From contig NZ_CANLKW010000003.1 in assembly GCF_947491795.1 (NCBI RefSeq), positions 682,001 to 746,000 on the forward strand: a stretch of DNA of 64,000 nucleotides. The letters run 5' to 3'. The notes below the pieces were generated by a model, which was not told the DNA's origin, did no database searches, and worked only from the letters and a program-made list of their open reading frames with translations. The DNA comes from an uncultured Roseobacter sp. (GTDB taxonomy: Bacteria > Pseudomonadota > Alphaproteobacteria > Rhodobacterales > Rhodobacteraceae). Position 1 is the first letter of the stretch. The number at the start of each line of letters is the position of its first letter. Positions 35,627-44,768 of the stretch are shown in pieces. The position numbers were made by a program, and so were the translations under genes.

Positions 35627-36493
35627 ATGAGCACCGGTACAAATATTGTGACCTGGTTCCGGAACCAATGGCACAGGGAAGATGTGGCCATTATGCGCGC
35701 CGCTGATCACGGCTCCTGGCTGGGAACCAGCGTTTTTGACGGCGCGCGCATGTTTGCGGGCCGTACACCGGATTTGCTGGCACATTGCGAGCGGGTCAAC
35801 CATTCCGCACGGGCGCTGATGATCACGCCAACCGTCGCGGCAGCTGAAATGGTGGAAATGATCCGGGAAGGTCTGCGCCACTATGGGCCCGATGATGCGG
35901 TCTATATCCGCCCGATGTACTGGGCGATCCATGGTGACGCCACGGCCATCGTTCCCGATCCGGATGCGACCGGTTTTGCCATCTGTCTGGAACAGATCCC
36001 GATGGCACCGGCAGATGCCTCGACGACCCTGGGCAGGACACGTTTCCGCAGACCCGTGCTGGAAGACAACGTGGTAAACGCAAAGGCGGGTTGTCTTTAC
36101 CCGAACAACGCACGGATGCTTACCGAAGTGCGCGCCCGCGGATTTGGCAATGCGCTGGTGGCAGACGCTATGGGCAATGTCGCTGAATCGGCCACGGCAA
36201 ACGTGTTTATGGTGCGCGACGGAGAGGTCTTTACCCCCATTGCCAATGGCACCTTTCTGGCGGGCATTACCCGTGCGCGCCACATCACCAACATGAACAG
36301 TGACGGGATGCGCGTACACCAGTCGGTTCTGAGCTTTGAGGATTTTGAGCGGGCGGATGAGGTTTTTCTGACCGGCAATATGTCCAAAATCACCCCTGTC
36401 ACCGCATTTGAGGACAAGTTTTACCAGATTGGGCCAGTCGCCCGGCGTCTGCGCGAGATGTACTGGGACTGGGCAGCGTCCGAGACCCTGTAA
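35627..36493 (+). CDS. Branched-chain amino acid aminotransferase-like, class IV PLP enzyme
   Basis: 288 residues. Key segments are GTSVFDGARMF (substrate-binding start), VYIRPMYW, NVVNAKAGCLYPNN with the PLP Lys, and LVADAMGNVAESATANVF with the cofactor-binding loop. BCAT members transaminate leucine, isoleucine or valine; D-amino acid or aminodeoxychorismate enzymes share the fold. The arrangement best fits the IlvE-like group I have seen in Rhodobacteraceae, but substrate is not certain. A GGAGAG ribosome site precedes the ATG. Confidence 0.87.
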   Translation: MSTGTNIVTWFRNQWHREDVAIMRAADHGSWLGTSVFDGARMFAGRTPDLLAHCERVNHSARALMITPTVAAAEMVEMIREGLRHYGPDDAVYIRPMYWAIHGDATAIVPDPDATGFAICLEQIPMAPADASTTLGRTRFRRPVLEDNVVNAKAGCLYPNNARMLTEVRARGFGNALVADAMGNVAESATANVFMVRDGEVFTPIANGTFLAGITRARHITNMNSDGMRVHQSVLSFEDFERADEVFLTGNMSKITPVTAFEDKFYQIGPVARRLREMYWDWAASETL

Positions 36494-36598
36494 TACCAGA
36501 GGCGGAGATCAGGCGCTCATCCGTCGGCGGCGGGAAGTTTGCGATTGCGCACGGTCTGCCCAGAGGTCATGATCTGCCCAAAAGGGAGGCGTCAGAAG

Positions 36599-37054
36599 AT
36601 GCGCAAGTTTCTCGTTATTCTCGACGACAGCAGGGAATGCCTCAACGCGATGCGGTTTGCCGCGATGCGCGCAGCCCACACCGGGGGCGGTGTCGAGGTG
36701 CTGGCGGTTATTCCCCCCGATGAATTCAACCACTGGATCGGTGTCGGCGAGATGATGCGCGAAGAAGCCCGCGAGCGGATCGAAGTGCACTATGAGGTCT
36801 TTGCCAAGTGGATGCGCGACCGGCAGGGTGTAGAGCCCGAACTGGTGATCCGCGAAGGACAGCCCGTTGATGAGATCATGGCGCAGATACGGGAGGACCC
36901 GGAGATCGGCGTACTGGTTCTGGGCGCTGGCACGGACAAAAAAGGCCCAGGCCCGCTTGTAACACAGCTGACAAAAAACGCCGGAGGGTTGCCCATTCCG
37001 ATAACGATCGTTCCCGGCGATCTGAGCAAAGAGAAGCTGGAAGCGATCACCTGA
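36599..37054 (+). CDS. Universal stress protein family
   Basis: 151 residues from the ATG at 36599 (MRKFLVILDDSRECLNAMRF). A single Usp domain with a DDS-type nucleotide region at the N-terminus and VLVLGAGTDKKGPGPLVTQL near residues 100-120. The canonical ATP-binding G-2x-G-9x-G(S/T) pattern is altered, so ATP binding is uncertain. It is followed by nfuA and tsaB, an order I recall from related genomes. Confidence 0.88.
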   Translation: MRKFLVILDDSRECLNAMRFAAMRAAHTGGGVEVLAVIPPDEFNHWIGVGEMMREEARERIEVHYEVFAKWMRDRQGVEPELVIREGQPVDEIMAQIREDPEIGVLVLGAGTDKKGPGPLVTQLTKNAGGLPIPITIVPGDLSKEKLEAIT

Positions 37055-37170
37055 AGCCAGCCTTTGGGGCTGCGACCGGTGCCTGCATCAGTGCACAGAT
37101 TAGAATCGTTCCAAACCTTGACTTACTCAGGCGCTGTCCGCATATCTGATGGACCCTCAGGAGAGAGCAG

Positions 37171-37734
37171 ATGTTTATCCAGACCGAATCCACACCGAAC
37201 CCTGCAACGCTCAAGTTTCTGCCTGGCCAGACCGTGCTCGACATGGGAACAGCAGATTTCCCAACGCCGGACACAGCTGACAAATCGCCGCTGGCGACGC
37301 GTATCTTTGCCGTCGAAGGTGTGACAGGTGTATTTTTCGGCAATGACTTCGTCACGGTAACAAAAGCAGACGCCGTGGACTGGGATCACATCAAACCCGC
37401 TCTGCTGGGTGCCATTATGGAGCATTTCCAGTCTGGTCAGCCGGTCATGGCAGGTGATCACACACCCGTCTCCGGCCATGCGGAGCATGATGGCGAGGAC
37501 GGCGCAGTCGTCAGCCAGATCAAAGAATTGCTGGACAGCCGTGTGCGTCCGGCCGTAGCCCAGGACGGCGGCGATATTACATTCCACGGCTTTGAACGCG
37601 GCGTGGTTTACCTGCACATGCAGGGTGCCTGCGCTGGTTGCCCCTCTTCGACGCTGACGCTGAAAATGGGCATCGAAAACCTGTTGCGGCACTATATCCC
37701 GGAAGTCACAGAAGTACGCCCGGTCGCAACCTGA
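37171..37734 (+). CDS. NfuA-type Fe-S cluster scaffold/carrier (NifU-like)
   Basis: 187 residues. The N-terminal Nfu domain begins MFIQTESTPNPATLKFLPGQ. The C-terminal NifU domain (about 110-180) has the cluster ligands Cys154 and Cys157 in CAGCPSS. Two such proteins share one [4Fe-4S] cluster and pass it to client enzymes. The clear GGAGAG site and 116-bp upstream gap suggest its own promoter. This is the alphaproteobacterial/mitochondrial Nfu1 architecture. Confidence 0.93.
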   Translation: MFIQTESTPNPATLKFLPGQTVLDMGTADFPTPDTADKSPLATRIFAVEGVTGVFFGNDFVTVTKADAVDWDHIKPALLGAIMEHFQSGQPVMAGDHTPVSGHAEHDGEDGAVVSQIKELLDSRVRPAVAQDGGDITFHGFERGVVYLHMQGACAGCPSSTLTLKMGIENLLRHYIPEVTEVRPVAT

Positions 37735-37791
37735 TCCGCTGAATCCCGGCCGGAGCATGCACCGGCCCGGACAGACGGAGACCAGACAACT

Positions 37792-38478
37792 ATGACCCAA
37801 TCCGTTGTGCAACCTGCCTCCGGTGACCAGCCGCTTGTACTGGCGTTTGACACGTCTGCCGCACGCGTCGCGGTATGTGTACTGCACGGCCAGAACGTGC
37901 TGGCGCAGGCCGAAGAGGAAATGGCTAAGGGTCAGGCTGAACGCCTTATGGGCCTTTGCCAGGAAACCCTGAAGTCGGCCGGCGCGGCGACTTCAGACAT
38001 CAGTCTTATCGCAACAGGCACGGGCCCGGGCAACTTCACAGGCATTCGCATTTCCGTGTCTGCGGCCCGTGGTCTGGCACTGGGGCTGGACGTGCCCGCA
38101 ATCGGCATAAACAACCTGGAGGCGCAGGCCTTTGGGATTCAAGGCACTGTTTTCTCCTCGCTTGATGCACGGCGGGACGCGCTTTATCTGCAGGTTCTGC
38201 AAAACGCGGAACCTGTCGGCGCGCCGGTTCTGTGTGATCTTGAGAGCCTGCCTGAAGTGCCCGCAGGTGTTCCGCCGCTCTGTACAGGCCACCGGTCAGA
38301 GGAAACAGCAGCCCGGATAGGTGGACAGTCTGTGCACCAGAAACTCCCGGTTGCTGAAACCATCGCACGCTGCGCACGCGCCCGCCGTCACCTGCAGAAC
38401 CCGCGCCCTGCACCCGTTTATATCCGTCCCGCTGATGCCGCACCGGCGAAACACGCTGCCCCTGTGATCCTGCCGTGA
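37792..38478 (+). CDS. tsaB: tRNA threonylcarbamoyladenosine biosynthesis protein TsaB
   Basis: 228 residues of the ASKHA fold: VLAFDTSAARVAVCV, then GTGPGNFTGIRISVSAARGLAL (signature of the family), and VFSSLDARRDALYLQ. TsaB partners with TsaD and TsaE in t6A formation on tRNAs reading ANN codons. The stop overlaps the next gene's GTG start in a GTGA arrangement, so the acetyltransferase is coupled. Confidence 0.94.
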   Translation: MTQSVVQPASGDQPLVLAFDTSAARVAVCVLHGQNVLAQAEEEMAKGQAERLMGLCQETLKSAGAATSDISLIATGTGPGNFTGIRISVSAARGLALGLDVPAIGINNLEAQAFGIQGTVFSSLDARRDALYLQVLQNAEPVGAPVLCDLESLPEVPAGVPPLCTGHRSEETAARIGGQSVHQKLPVAETIARCARARRHLQNPRPAPVYIRPADAAPAKHAAPVILP

Positions 38479-38894
38479 CCCCCGGGGAAATGAGTCTGAT
38501 ACATCGGCGTGCTTTTGAACAGGAGCGAGGCTGGACATCTGATGAAGTGGCCGCACTGCTGGCATCCCCACATGTATTTGCGGTCTGCCGGGCACATGGC
38601 TTCGCACTCATACGGGTCGTCGCAGAGGAGGCCGAACTGCTCACGCTGGCCGTTGATCCGGCGCACAGACGCGAGGGGATCGCCGATGCGATCATGACCG
38701 AATGGATGCAAAACTGCGACGCCACCGAAGCCTTTCTCGAAGTCGCCGAGGACAACCACGCAGCGCGCGCGCTTTACGCAAGGCACAGATTCGCGCAGGC
38801 AGGATGCCGCAGGGCCTATTATGCGCGCGCAGATGGCCCGGCGGCAGACGCGTTGCTGATGCGCGCGCCGCTGACCCGCGGTCAGATGCCCTGA
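38475..38894 (+). CDS. GNAT acetyltransferase, RimI-like
   Basis: 139 residues. The start is taken as the GTG at 38475 that overlaps the tsaB stop; an ATG five codons later (38490) is the alternative. The acetyl-CoA motif is LAVDPAHRREGIADAI, and LEVAEDNHAARALYARHRFAQAGCRRAYY is the RimI-type C-terminus. RimI acetylates the N-terminus of S18. Adjacency to tsaB is the common bacterial arrangement, supporting RimI over other GNATs. Confidence 0.87.
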   Translation: MTPGEMSLIHRRAFEQERGWTSDEVAALLASPHVFAVCRAHGFALIRVVAEEAELLTLAVDPAHRREGIADAIMTEWMQNCDATEAFLEVAEDNHAARALYARHRFAQAGCRRAYYARADGPAADALLMRAPLTRGQMP

Positions 38895-39042
38895 CACCGT
38901 GTCTTTCCTGCAAAAACCGGTTGACCCTGCCTGCCGGACAGGTCCTAATTTGGCGAGGATCAGATAACATCTGCTCAATACGGGCAGCACCGGCAATAAA
39001 TGACTGGTGCGAACCCCGAAACACAACCTGGGAGACACCTGA

Positions 39043-40038
39043 ATGACCCTTTTTAACAAACTTCTCGGCGCTTCAGCCGCGCTGGCTCTTTCTGCCGGTG
39101 CAGCACTGGCCGAGCCTGCGCTGATCTTCGATCTGGGCGGCAAATTCGACAAATCTTTTAACGAAGCGGCGTTTAACGGTGCTACCCGCTGGTCCGAAGA
39201 GACCGGCGAAAGCTTCCGCGAGATCGAACTTCAGTCCGAAGCACAGCGCGAGCAGGCTCTACGCCGCTTTGCCGAGGCAGGCTCCAACCCGATCGTTATG
39301 GCCGGTTTTGCCTTTGGCGACGCGCTGGGTCAGGTTGCGGCTGACTATCCGGACACGAGCTTTGTCATCATCGACATGGTCGTAGATGCACCGAACGTCC
39401 GCTCCGTTGTCTTTAACGAGCACGAGGGCTCCTATCTTGTTGGCATGATGGCGGCTCAGGCTTCCTCTTCCGGCACTGTTGGCTTCATCGGCGGCATGGA
39501 TATTCCGCTGATCCGCAAATTCGCCTGCGGCTATGCTCAGGGCGTCAAGGCGGTGAACCCCGACGCGACCGTCATCGCAAATATGACAGGCACAACACCT
39601 GCTGCGTGGAACGACCCTGTAAAAGGCTCGGAGCTCACCAAGGCACAGATCAGCCAGGGTGCTGATGTGGTTTATGCCGCTGCAGGCGGTACCGGTGTTG
39701 GCGTTCTGCAGACAGCTGCGGACGAAGGCATCCTGTCGATCGGTGTGGACAGCAACCAGAACTACCTGCATCCGGGTAAGGTACTGACCTCCATGATGAA
39801 ACGCGTCGACAACGCTGTCTATGAGGCCTTTACCGACGGCCCCGGCCTTGAAACCGGCTTCCAGGTCATGGGTCTGGCCAACGGCGGTGTGGGCTATGCC
39901 ATGGATGACAACAACGCATCTCTTGTCAGCGCCGACATGCAGGCCAGCGTCGACGACGCAGCTGCCAAAATCGCTGCGGGCGAAGTGGCAGTGCATGACT
40001 ATATGTCCGACGACAGCTGCCCCGTTCTGAACTTCTGA
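39043..40038 (+). CDS. BMP-family ABC transporter substrate-binding protein
   Basis: 331 residues, signal peptide of about 23 residues (ends ALA). The mature start EPALIFDLGGKFDKSFNEAAFNG and later GFIGGMDIPLIRKFACGYAQG and IGVDSNQNYLHPGKVLTSMMKRVDNA are the BMP/PnrA signature. These proteins bind nucleosides or purines in the periplasm. It heads a four-gene importer row (binding protein, double ATPase, two permeases). A strong hairpin separates it from the ATPase, consistent with extra binding-protein mRNA. Confidence 0.94.
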   Translation: MTLFNKLLGASAALALSAGAALAEPALIFDLGGKFDKSFNEAAFNGATRWSEETGESFREIELQSEAQREQALRRFAEAGSNPIVMAGFAFGDALGQVAADYPDTSFVIIDMVVDAPNVRSVVFNEHEGSYLVGMMAAQASSSGTVGFIGGMDIPLIRKFACGYAQGVKAVNPDATVIANMTGTTPAAWNDPVKGSELTKAQISQGADVVYAAAGGTGVGVLQTAADEGILSIGVDSNQNYLHPGKVLTSMMKRVDNAVYEAFTDGPGLETGFQVMGLANGGVGYAMDDNNASLVSADMQASVDDAAAKIAAGEVAVHDYMSDDSCPVLNF

Positions 40039-40055
40039 GCAGGCTGAGTATACTC

Positions 40056-40088
40056 CGGGCCGTGCCGCATGATCTGCGGCGCGGCCCG
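40056..40088 (+). terminator. Stable hairpin between the binding-protein and ATPase genes
   Basis: CGGGCCG-T-GCCGCA (40056-40069) pairs with TGCGGC-G-CGGCCCG (40075-40088): 14 pairs including one T-G wobble, five-base loop. No U-tract follows. In ABC operons such structures often act as partial terminators or RNA-stabilising elements downstream of the binding-protein gene. Confidence 0.6.
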
Positions 40089-40177
40089 CTTTCACAACAG
40101 GAAGCCAAAACCGAACAGGCACCGCCCGCCTGGCATACGGATTTCTGACAAGGCTTCACGGGAACGGACACCGCACC

Positions 40178-41698
40178 ATGACAGCCCCCGCGATTGAGCT
40201 CAAAGGCATCTCCAAGGCCTTCGGACCGGTTCAGGCGAACAAAGACATCTCCATCCGCGTCATGCCTGGCACAATCCACGGCATTATCGGTGAGAACGGC
40301 GCGGGAAAATCCACGCTGATGTCCATCCTCTATGGCTTTTACAAAGCCGATAAGGGCGAGATTTTCATCTCCGGCACCAAAACGGAGATCCCCGACAGTC
40401 AGGCCGCCATCGCCGCAGGCATTGGTATGGTTTTTCAGCACTTCAAGCTGGTCGAGAATTTTACCGTCCTGGAAAACATCATTCTGGGTGCAGAGGACGG
40501 CGGCCTGCTGCGTCCGTCACTGGCCAAAGCCCGCAAGTCACTGATCGGCCTTGCGGAGGAATATGGTCTGAATGTCGACCCGGACGCGCTGATCGAAGAG
40601 ATCGGCGTGGGCATGCAACAGCGTGTCGAAATCCTCAAGGCACTCTACCGCCAGGCGGATATCCTGATCCTGGATGAGCCCACAGGCGTTCTTACCCCGG
40701 CAGAGGCCGACCAGCTATTCCGGATCTTGGGACGTCTGCGTGAAGAAGGCAAAACCATCATTCTGATCACGCACAAACTGCGCGAGATCATGGAGGCCAC
40801 CGACACCGTCAGCGTCATGCGGCGCGGCGAAATGACGGCAACGGTCAAAACATCTGACACCTCCCCAGCGGAACTGGCCGAGCTCATGGTAGGCCGTAAG
40901 GTTCTGTTACGCGTGGACAAAAAACCTGCAGCCCCGGGGGATGTCGTTCTGGATATCAAAGGTCTGCGGGTTGTTGACGATCAGAAGGTCGAGCGCCTCA
41001 AGGGCATCGACCTGCAGGTCCGCGCCGGCGAGATCGTTGGCATTGCCGGTGTTGCGGGCAACGGGCAGTCGGAGCTGCTGGAAGTGCTGGGCGGATATGC
41101 GGATGGCACGGGCGTGGTCACACTGAACGGCCAGACCCTTGATCTGAGCGGCAAACACTCGGACGGACGATCACGCCGTGGCCGGGGGATCGGACATGTA
41201 CCCGAGGACCGCCAGCGCGAGGGCCTGATCATGGATTTCTCGGCCTGGGAAAACACGGCGTTTGGATACCACCGTGCCGAAGCCTACCAGTCGGGCCTTT
41301 TGCTTAACAACCAGGCCATTCGCAATGACACCGCCGAAAAAATGGCGCGTTTCGATGTGCGCCCGCCAAATCCGGCACTTGCCGCCAAGAATTTCTCGGG
41401 TGGCAACCAGCAGAAAATTGTTCTGGCCCGCGAAATCGAGCGGAACCCTGATCTGCTGCTGATCGGTCAGCCGACACGCGGCGTCGACATCGGCGCTATT
41501 GAGTTCATCCATCAGCAGATCGTCGCACTGCGGGACCAGGGCAAGGCTATTCTGCTGGTTTCTGTGGAGCTGGAGGAAATCCTCGCACTTGCCGATCGTG
41601 TGGCAGTGATGTTCGACGGGCACATTATGGGAGAACGTCTGTCGTCAGAGACGGACGAAAAAGAACTTGGCCTGCTCATGGCCGGGGTGGGGAGCTGA
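40178..41698 (+). CDS. ABC transporter ATP-binding protein with two nucleotide-binding domains (nucleoside import)
   Basis: 506 residues as two fused ATPase halves. First half: Walker A GENGAGKST, Walker B ILILDEPTG. Second half: GVAGNGQSE in place of a canonical Walker A, signature FSGGNQQK, and LLLIGQPTRGVD as a degenerate Walker B with Gln for Glu. This is the sugar/nucleoside (RbsA/YufO-like) layout with one strong and one weak site. It powers the two permeases that follow, four bases downstream. Confidence 0.95.
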   Translation: MTAPAIELKGISKAFGPVQANKDISIRVMPGTIHGIIGENGAGKSTLMSILYGFYKADKGEIFISGTKTEIPDSQAAIAAGIGMVFQHFKLVENFTVLENIILGAEDGGLLRPSLAKARKSLIGLAEEYGLNVDPDALIEEIGVGMQQRVEILKALYRQADILILDEPTGVLTPAEADQLFRILGRLREEGKTIILITHKLREIMEATDTVSVMRRGEMTATVKTSDTSPAELAELMVGRKVLLRVDKKPAAPGDVVLDIKGLRVVDDQKVERLKGIDLQVRAGEIVGIAGVAGNGQSELLEVLGGYADGTGVVTLNGQTLDLSGKHSDGRSRRGRGIGHVPEDRQREGLIMDFSAWENTAFGYHRAEAYQSGLLLNNQAIRNDTAEKMARFDVRPPNPALAAKNFSGGNQQKIVLAREIERNPDLLLIGQPTRGVDIGAIEFIHQQIVALRDQGKAILLVSVELEEILALADRVAVMFDGHIMGERLSSETDEKELGLLMAGVGS

Positions 41699-41701
41699 CG
41701 C

Positions 41702-42796
41702 ATGGATGTGATGCCTAAATGGGCCGAGGTTGTTCTCGTGCCACTCATTTCGCTGATACTGGCCGCAATCCTGTCTGCACTGGTCATCCTTGCCATCGGC
41801 GAGGACCCGGTCGAGGCCGTGAACCTGATGATCACCGGCGCGCTCGGCAGCACCTATGGCTGGGGCTACACCCTGTATTACGCAACGAATTTTCTGTTTA
41901 CCGGGCTCGCCGTCTCCGTCGCCTTTCATGCCGGTCTCTTTAATATCGGTGGCGAAGGTCAGGCGATGCTGGGCGGATTGGGTGTTGCTCTTGCCTGCCT
42001 GCTGATCCCCTGGCCGCACTGGACGCTGGCGCTGATCGGGGCAACCCTGGCCGCCGGGCTCTTTGGCGCAGCCTGGGCAGCAATTCCAGCGTTTCTGCAG
42101 GCCAAACGTGGTAGTCACATCGTGATCACCACGATCATGTTCAACTTTATCGCAGCCGGTCTGCTCAACTATGTTCTGGTCAATCTGATGCGCCCGGCGG
42201 GCAGCATGGACCCGGCGACAGCGCGTTTTCCCGAAACGGTCCATTTGCCCACCCTGCACGATATCCTGGGAACCGTCGGCATCAGTTTTTCCAAGGCCGC
42301 GCCGGCAAACGTAACCTTCCTGATCGCCGTTGTGGCCTGTGTTCTGGTCTGGCTGCTGCTCTGGCGCACCTGGCTCGGGTACGAGATCCGCAGCTACGGA
42401 AAATCAGAAGCCGCCGCTAAATACGCCGGAATTTCACCCGTCGCCATTACCATGATCGCCATGCTGATCTCGGGTGCTCTGGCGGGGATGATGGCCATCA
42501 ATAACGTGATGGGCGAGGCGGAACGGCTTGTTCTGAACGCCGTTGAAGGTGCCGGATTTATCGGGATCGCCGTGGCCCTTATGGGGCGCAGCCATCCCTT
42601 TGGTGTGTTCCTTGCAGCCATCCTTTTCGGGTTCCTCTACCAGGGCGGCGCTGAACTGGCCCTCTGGACATCGATCCCGCGCGAACTCATCGTTGTGATC
42701 CAGGCTCTGGTCATTCTGTTTACCGGTGCACTCGACAATATGGTCCGGATGCCGCTTGAACGTCTGTTCCTGATGATGCGCCGGGGGGATGCATGA
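41702..42796 (+). CDS. ABC transporter permease, nucleoside type (YufP-like)
   Basis: 364 residues, about nine transmembrane helices. Contains FNIGGEGQAMLGGLG and GAGFIGIAVALMGRSHPFGVFLAA, typical of the BPD_transp_2 permeases of BMP systems. It lies three bases after the ATPase gene and overlaps the second permease by four bases (ATGA). With the next gene it should form the heterodimeric channel of the importer. Confidence 0.94.
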   Translation: MDVMPKWAEVVLVPLISLILAAILSALVILAIGEDPVEAVNLMITGALGSTYGWGYTLYYATNFLFTGLAVSVAFHAGLFNIGGEGQAMLGGLGVALACLLIPWPHWTLALIGATLAAGLFGAAWAAIPAFLQAKRGSHIVITTIMFNFIAAGLLNYVLVNLMRPAGSMDPATARFPETVHLPTLHDILGTVGISFSKAAPANVTFLIAVVACVLVWLLLWRTWLGYEIRSYGKSEAAAKYAGISPVAITMIAMLISGALAGMMAINNVMGEAERLVLNAVEGAGFIGIAVALMGRSHPFGVFLAAILFGFLYQGGAELALWTSIPRELIVVIQALVILFTGALDNMVRMPLERLFLMMRRGDA

Positions 42797-43764
42797 TGGA
42801 CTTCCTGACGCTCATTCAGCTGCTCGACAGCACGGTACGCCTCGCCACTCCGCTGCTTCTGGCCTGTCTTGCCGGACTGTTTTCCGAACGCGCCGGTATT
42901 TTTGATATCGGCCTTGAGGGCAAGATGCTCGCCGCCGCCTTTTTCTCTGCCGCGGTTGCAGCCCTCAGCGGATCTGTCTGGGTCGGGCTGCTGGCAGGCA
43001 TCGGCGCGTCGGTCGCTCTCAGCCTGCTGCACGGGCTGGCATCGATCACATTTCGCGGCAATCAGCTGATTTCCGGTGTCGCGATCAACTTTCTCGCCGC
43101 CGGTCTCACGGTCCTGATTGCGCAGGACTGGTTCAGCCAGGGCGGGCGTACGCCGTCGCTTATGGGCGGCGCGCGGTTCGAGCCGGTCTCCCTGCCCTTT
43201 GCAGAGGCACTGTCCGCTGTTCCCTTTCTGGGCCCGGTTTACTCTGAGCTCATCTCGGGCCACTCCGTGCTGGTTTACCTGGCTTTTGCGACCGTTCCCA
43301 TGACCTGGTGGTTGCTCTACCGGACACGTTTTGGTCTGCGCCTGCGCGCCGTAGGTGAAAACCCGGCCGCCGTCGACACAGCGGGTGTCTCCGTGATCGG
43401 CCTTCGCTATGCTGCGGTGATCATCTGTGGCGTGCTGTGCGGGATTGCCGGCGCCTACCTGTCAACCGCACTACAGGCAGGATTTGTAAAGGATATGTCT
43501 GCCGGACGCGGGTTTATTGCGCTGGCAGCGCTGATTTTTGCAAAGTGGCGTCCGTGGTACGCGCTCTGGGCAACACTTCTTTTTGGCCTTTTCGGTGCGC
43601 TGGAAACACGTCCGGATGTGATCCAGTCGCTGATTGGCATCAAGGTCCAGGGCCAGTTGCTGGCCGCGCTGCCCTACATCATGACGGTTATTATCCTGGC
43701 TGGTTTTGTGGGCAAGGCAATTCCGCCCCGCGCCGGTGGCGAGCCTTATGTGAAAGAACGCTGA
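42793..43764 (+). CDS. ABC transporter permease, nucleoside type (YufQ-like)
   Basis: 323 residues, hydrophobic with about eight to nine helices. FDIGLEGKMLAAAFF near residue 37 parallels FNIGGEGQAML in the other permease, showing that the two are distant paralogues. SAGRGFIALAALIFAKWRPWYALWA is the second family segment. Last gene of the importer operon. A strong hairpin follows 28 bp after the stop. Confidence 0.94.
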   Translation: MMDFLTLIQLLDSTVRLATPLLLACLAGLFSERAGIFDIGLEGKMLAAAFFSAAVAALSGSVWVGLLAGIGASVALSLLHGLASITFRGNQLISGVAINFLAAGLTVLIAQDWFSQGGRTPSLMGGARFEPVSLPFAEALSAVPFLGPVYSELISGHSVLVYLAFATVPMTWWLLYRTRFGLRLRAVGENPAAVDTAGVSVIGLRYAAVIICGVLCGIAGAYLSTALQAGFVKDMSAGRGFIALAALIFAKWRPWYALWATLLFGLFGALETRPDVIQSLIGIKVQGQLLAALPYIMTVIILAGFVGKAIPPRAGGEPYVKER

Positions 43765-43791
43765 AAATAAGTCCAGTTCAGTGATTACATC

Positions 43792-43820
43792 GGTCCTGTT
43801 TGCTGCAGAGCAGCAGGACC
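43792..43820 (+). terminator. Hairpin after the BMP importer operon
   Basis: GGTCCTG (43792-43798) pairs with CAGGACC (43814-43820), with an additional GCT/AGC inside. The T-run comes only six bases later (GATTTT), so it is a moderate terminator candidate in the 92-bp gap before the TauE-like gene. Confidence 0.45.
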
Positions 43821-43856
43821 CATTGATTTTGAAACCATCGGGGCCTAACAGAGGTC

Positions 43857-44768
43857 ATGCAGATATATCTTCCCATCGCCGAAGTATCGGTCAATGCCTT
43901 CCTGTTGCTGGGGCTTGGTGGGATTGTGGGTGTTCTGTCCGGTATGTTTGGTGTCGGCGGCGGTTTTCTGATGACGCCACTGCTGTTCTTTATTGGCATA
44001 CCCCCGGCAGTCGCCGTCGCAACAGAAGCCAACCAGATCGTCGCCTCGTCCTTCTCCGGTGTTCTCGCACATCTCAGACGAAAGACGGTGGACCTCCGAA
44101 TGGGTACCGTGCTGCTCATTGGCGGCCTTATCGGGGCCGCTCTGGGTGTTGTGGTCTTTAACTATCTCAAGGCGCAGGGCCAGGTCGATCTGCTGGTTAA
44201 GCTCTGCTACGTGGTTTTCCTGGGGATTATCGGCGGGCTGATGTTCTTTGAAAGCCTGCGGGCCATCCGGAACACCAAAAAGGGCAAACCGCCTACACGC
44301 AAAAAGCACAACTGGATCCACGGCCTGCCCTTCAAAATGCGGTTCCGTGTCTCCGGACTTTATATCTCCGTGATCCCCCCGGTGCTGGTCGGTATCGCCG
44401 TTGGTATTCTGGCAGCCATCATGGGTGTCGGCGGTGGCTTTATCATGGTGCCTGCAATGATCTATCTGCTGGGCATGCCCACCAAGGTCGTAGTCGGGAC
44501 ATCCCTTTTCCAGATCATTTTTGTGACAGCCTTCACCACAATGCTGCACGCCACCACCAACTTTACCGTGGATGTGGTCCTTGCAGTTCTGCTGCTCGTG
44601 GGCGGTGTGATCGGGGCGCAGATCGGCACACGTATCGGTGTGAAAATGAAGGCCGAGCAATTGCGCATTCTTCTGGCAATGATGGTTCTGGCGGTTTGCG
44701 GCAAACTGGCGCTGGATCTGCTGATCATGCCATCCGAGCTCTACTCCATCGGCGCGGCGGGTCACTGA
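43857..44768 (+). CDS. Sulfite exporter TauE/SafE-family membrane protein
   Basis: 303 residues, about eight helices in two repeats. Each repeat has the family's glycine motif: GMFGVGGGFLMTPLLFFIG near 25-42 and AIMGVGGGFIMVPAMIYLLG near 185-204. Such carriers are thought to export sulfite or organosulfur anions; substrate unproven. A longer soluble loop (about 140-165) splits the halves. The stop overlaps the next gene (TGATG), so they form a two-gene unit. Confidence 0.93.
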   Translation: MQIYLPIAEVSVNAFLLLGLGGIVGVLSGMFGVGGGFLMTPLLFFIGIPPAVAVATEANQIVASSFSGVLAHLRRKTVDLRMGTVLLIGGLIGAALGVVVFNYLKAQGQVDLLVKLCYVVFLGIIGGLMFFESLRAIRNTKKGKPPTRKKHNWIHGLPFKMRFRVSGLYISVIPPVLVGIAVGILAAIMGVGGGFIMVPAMIYLLGMPTKVVVGTSLFQIIFVTAFTTMLHATTNFTVDVVLAVLLLVGGVIGAQIGTRIGVKMKAEQLRILLAMMVLAVCGKLALDLLIMPSELYSIGAAGH

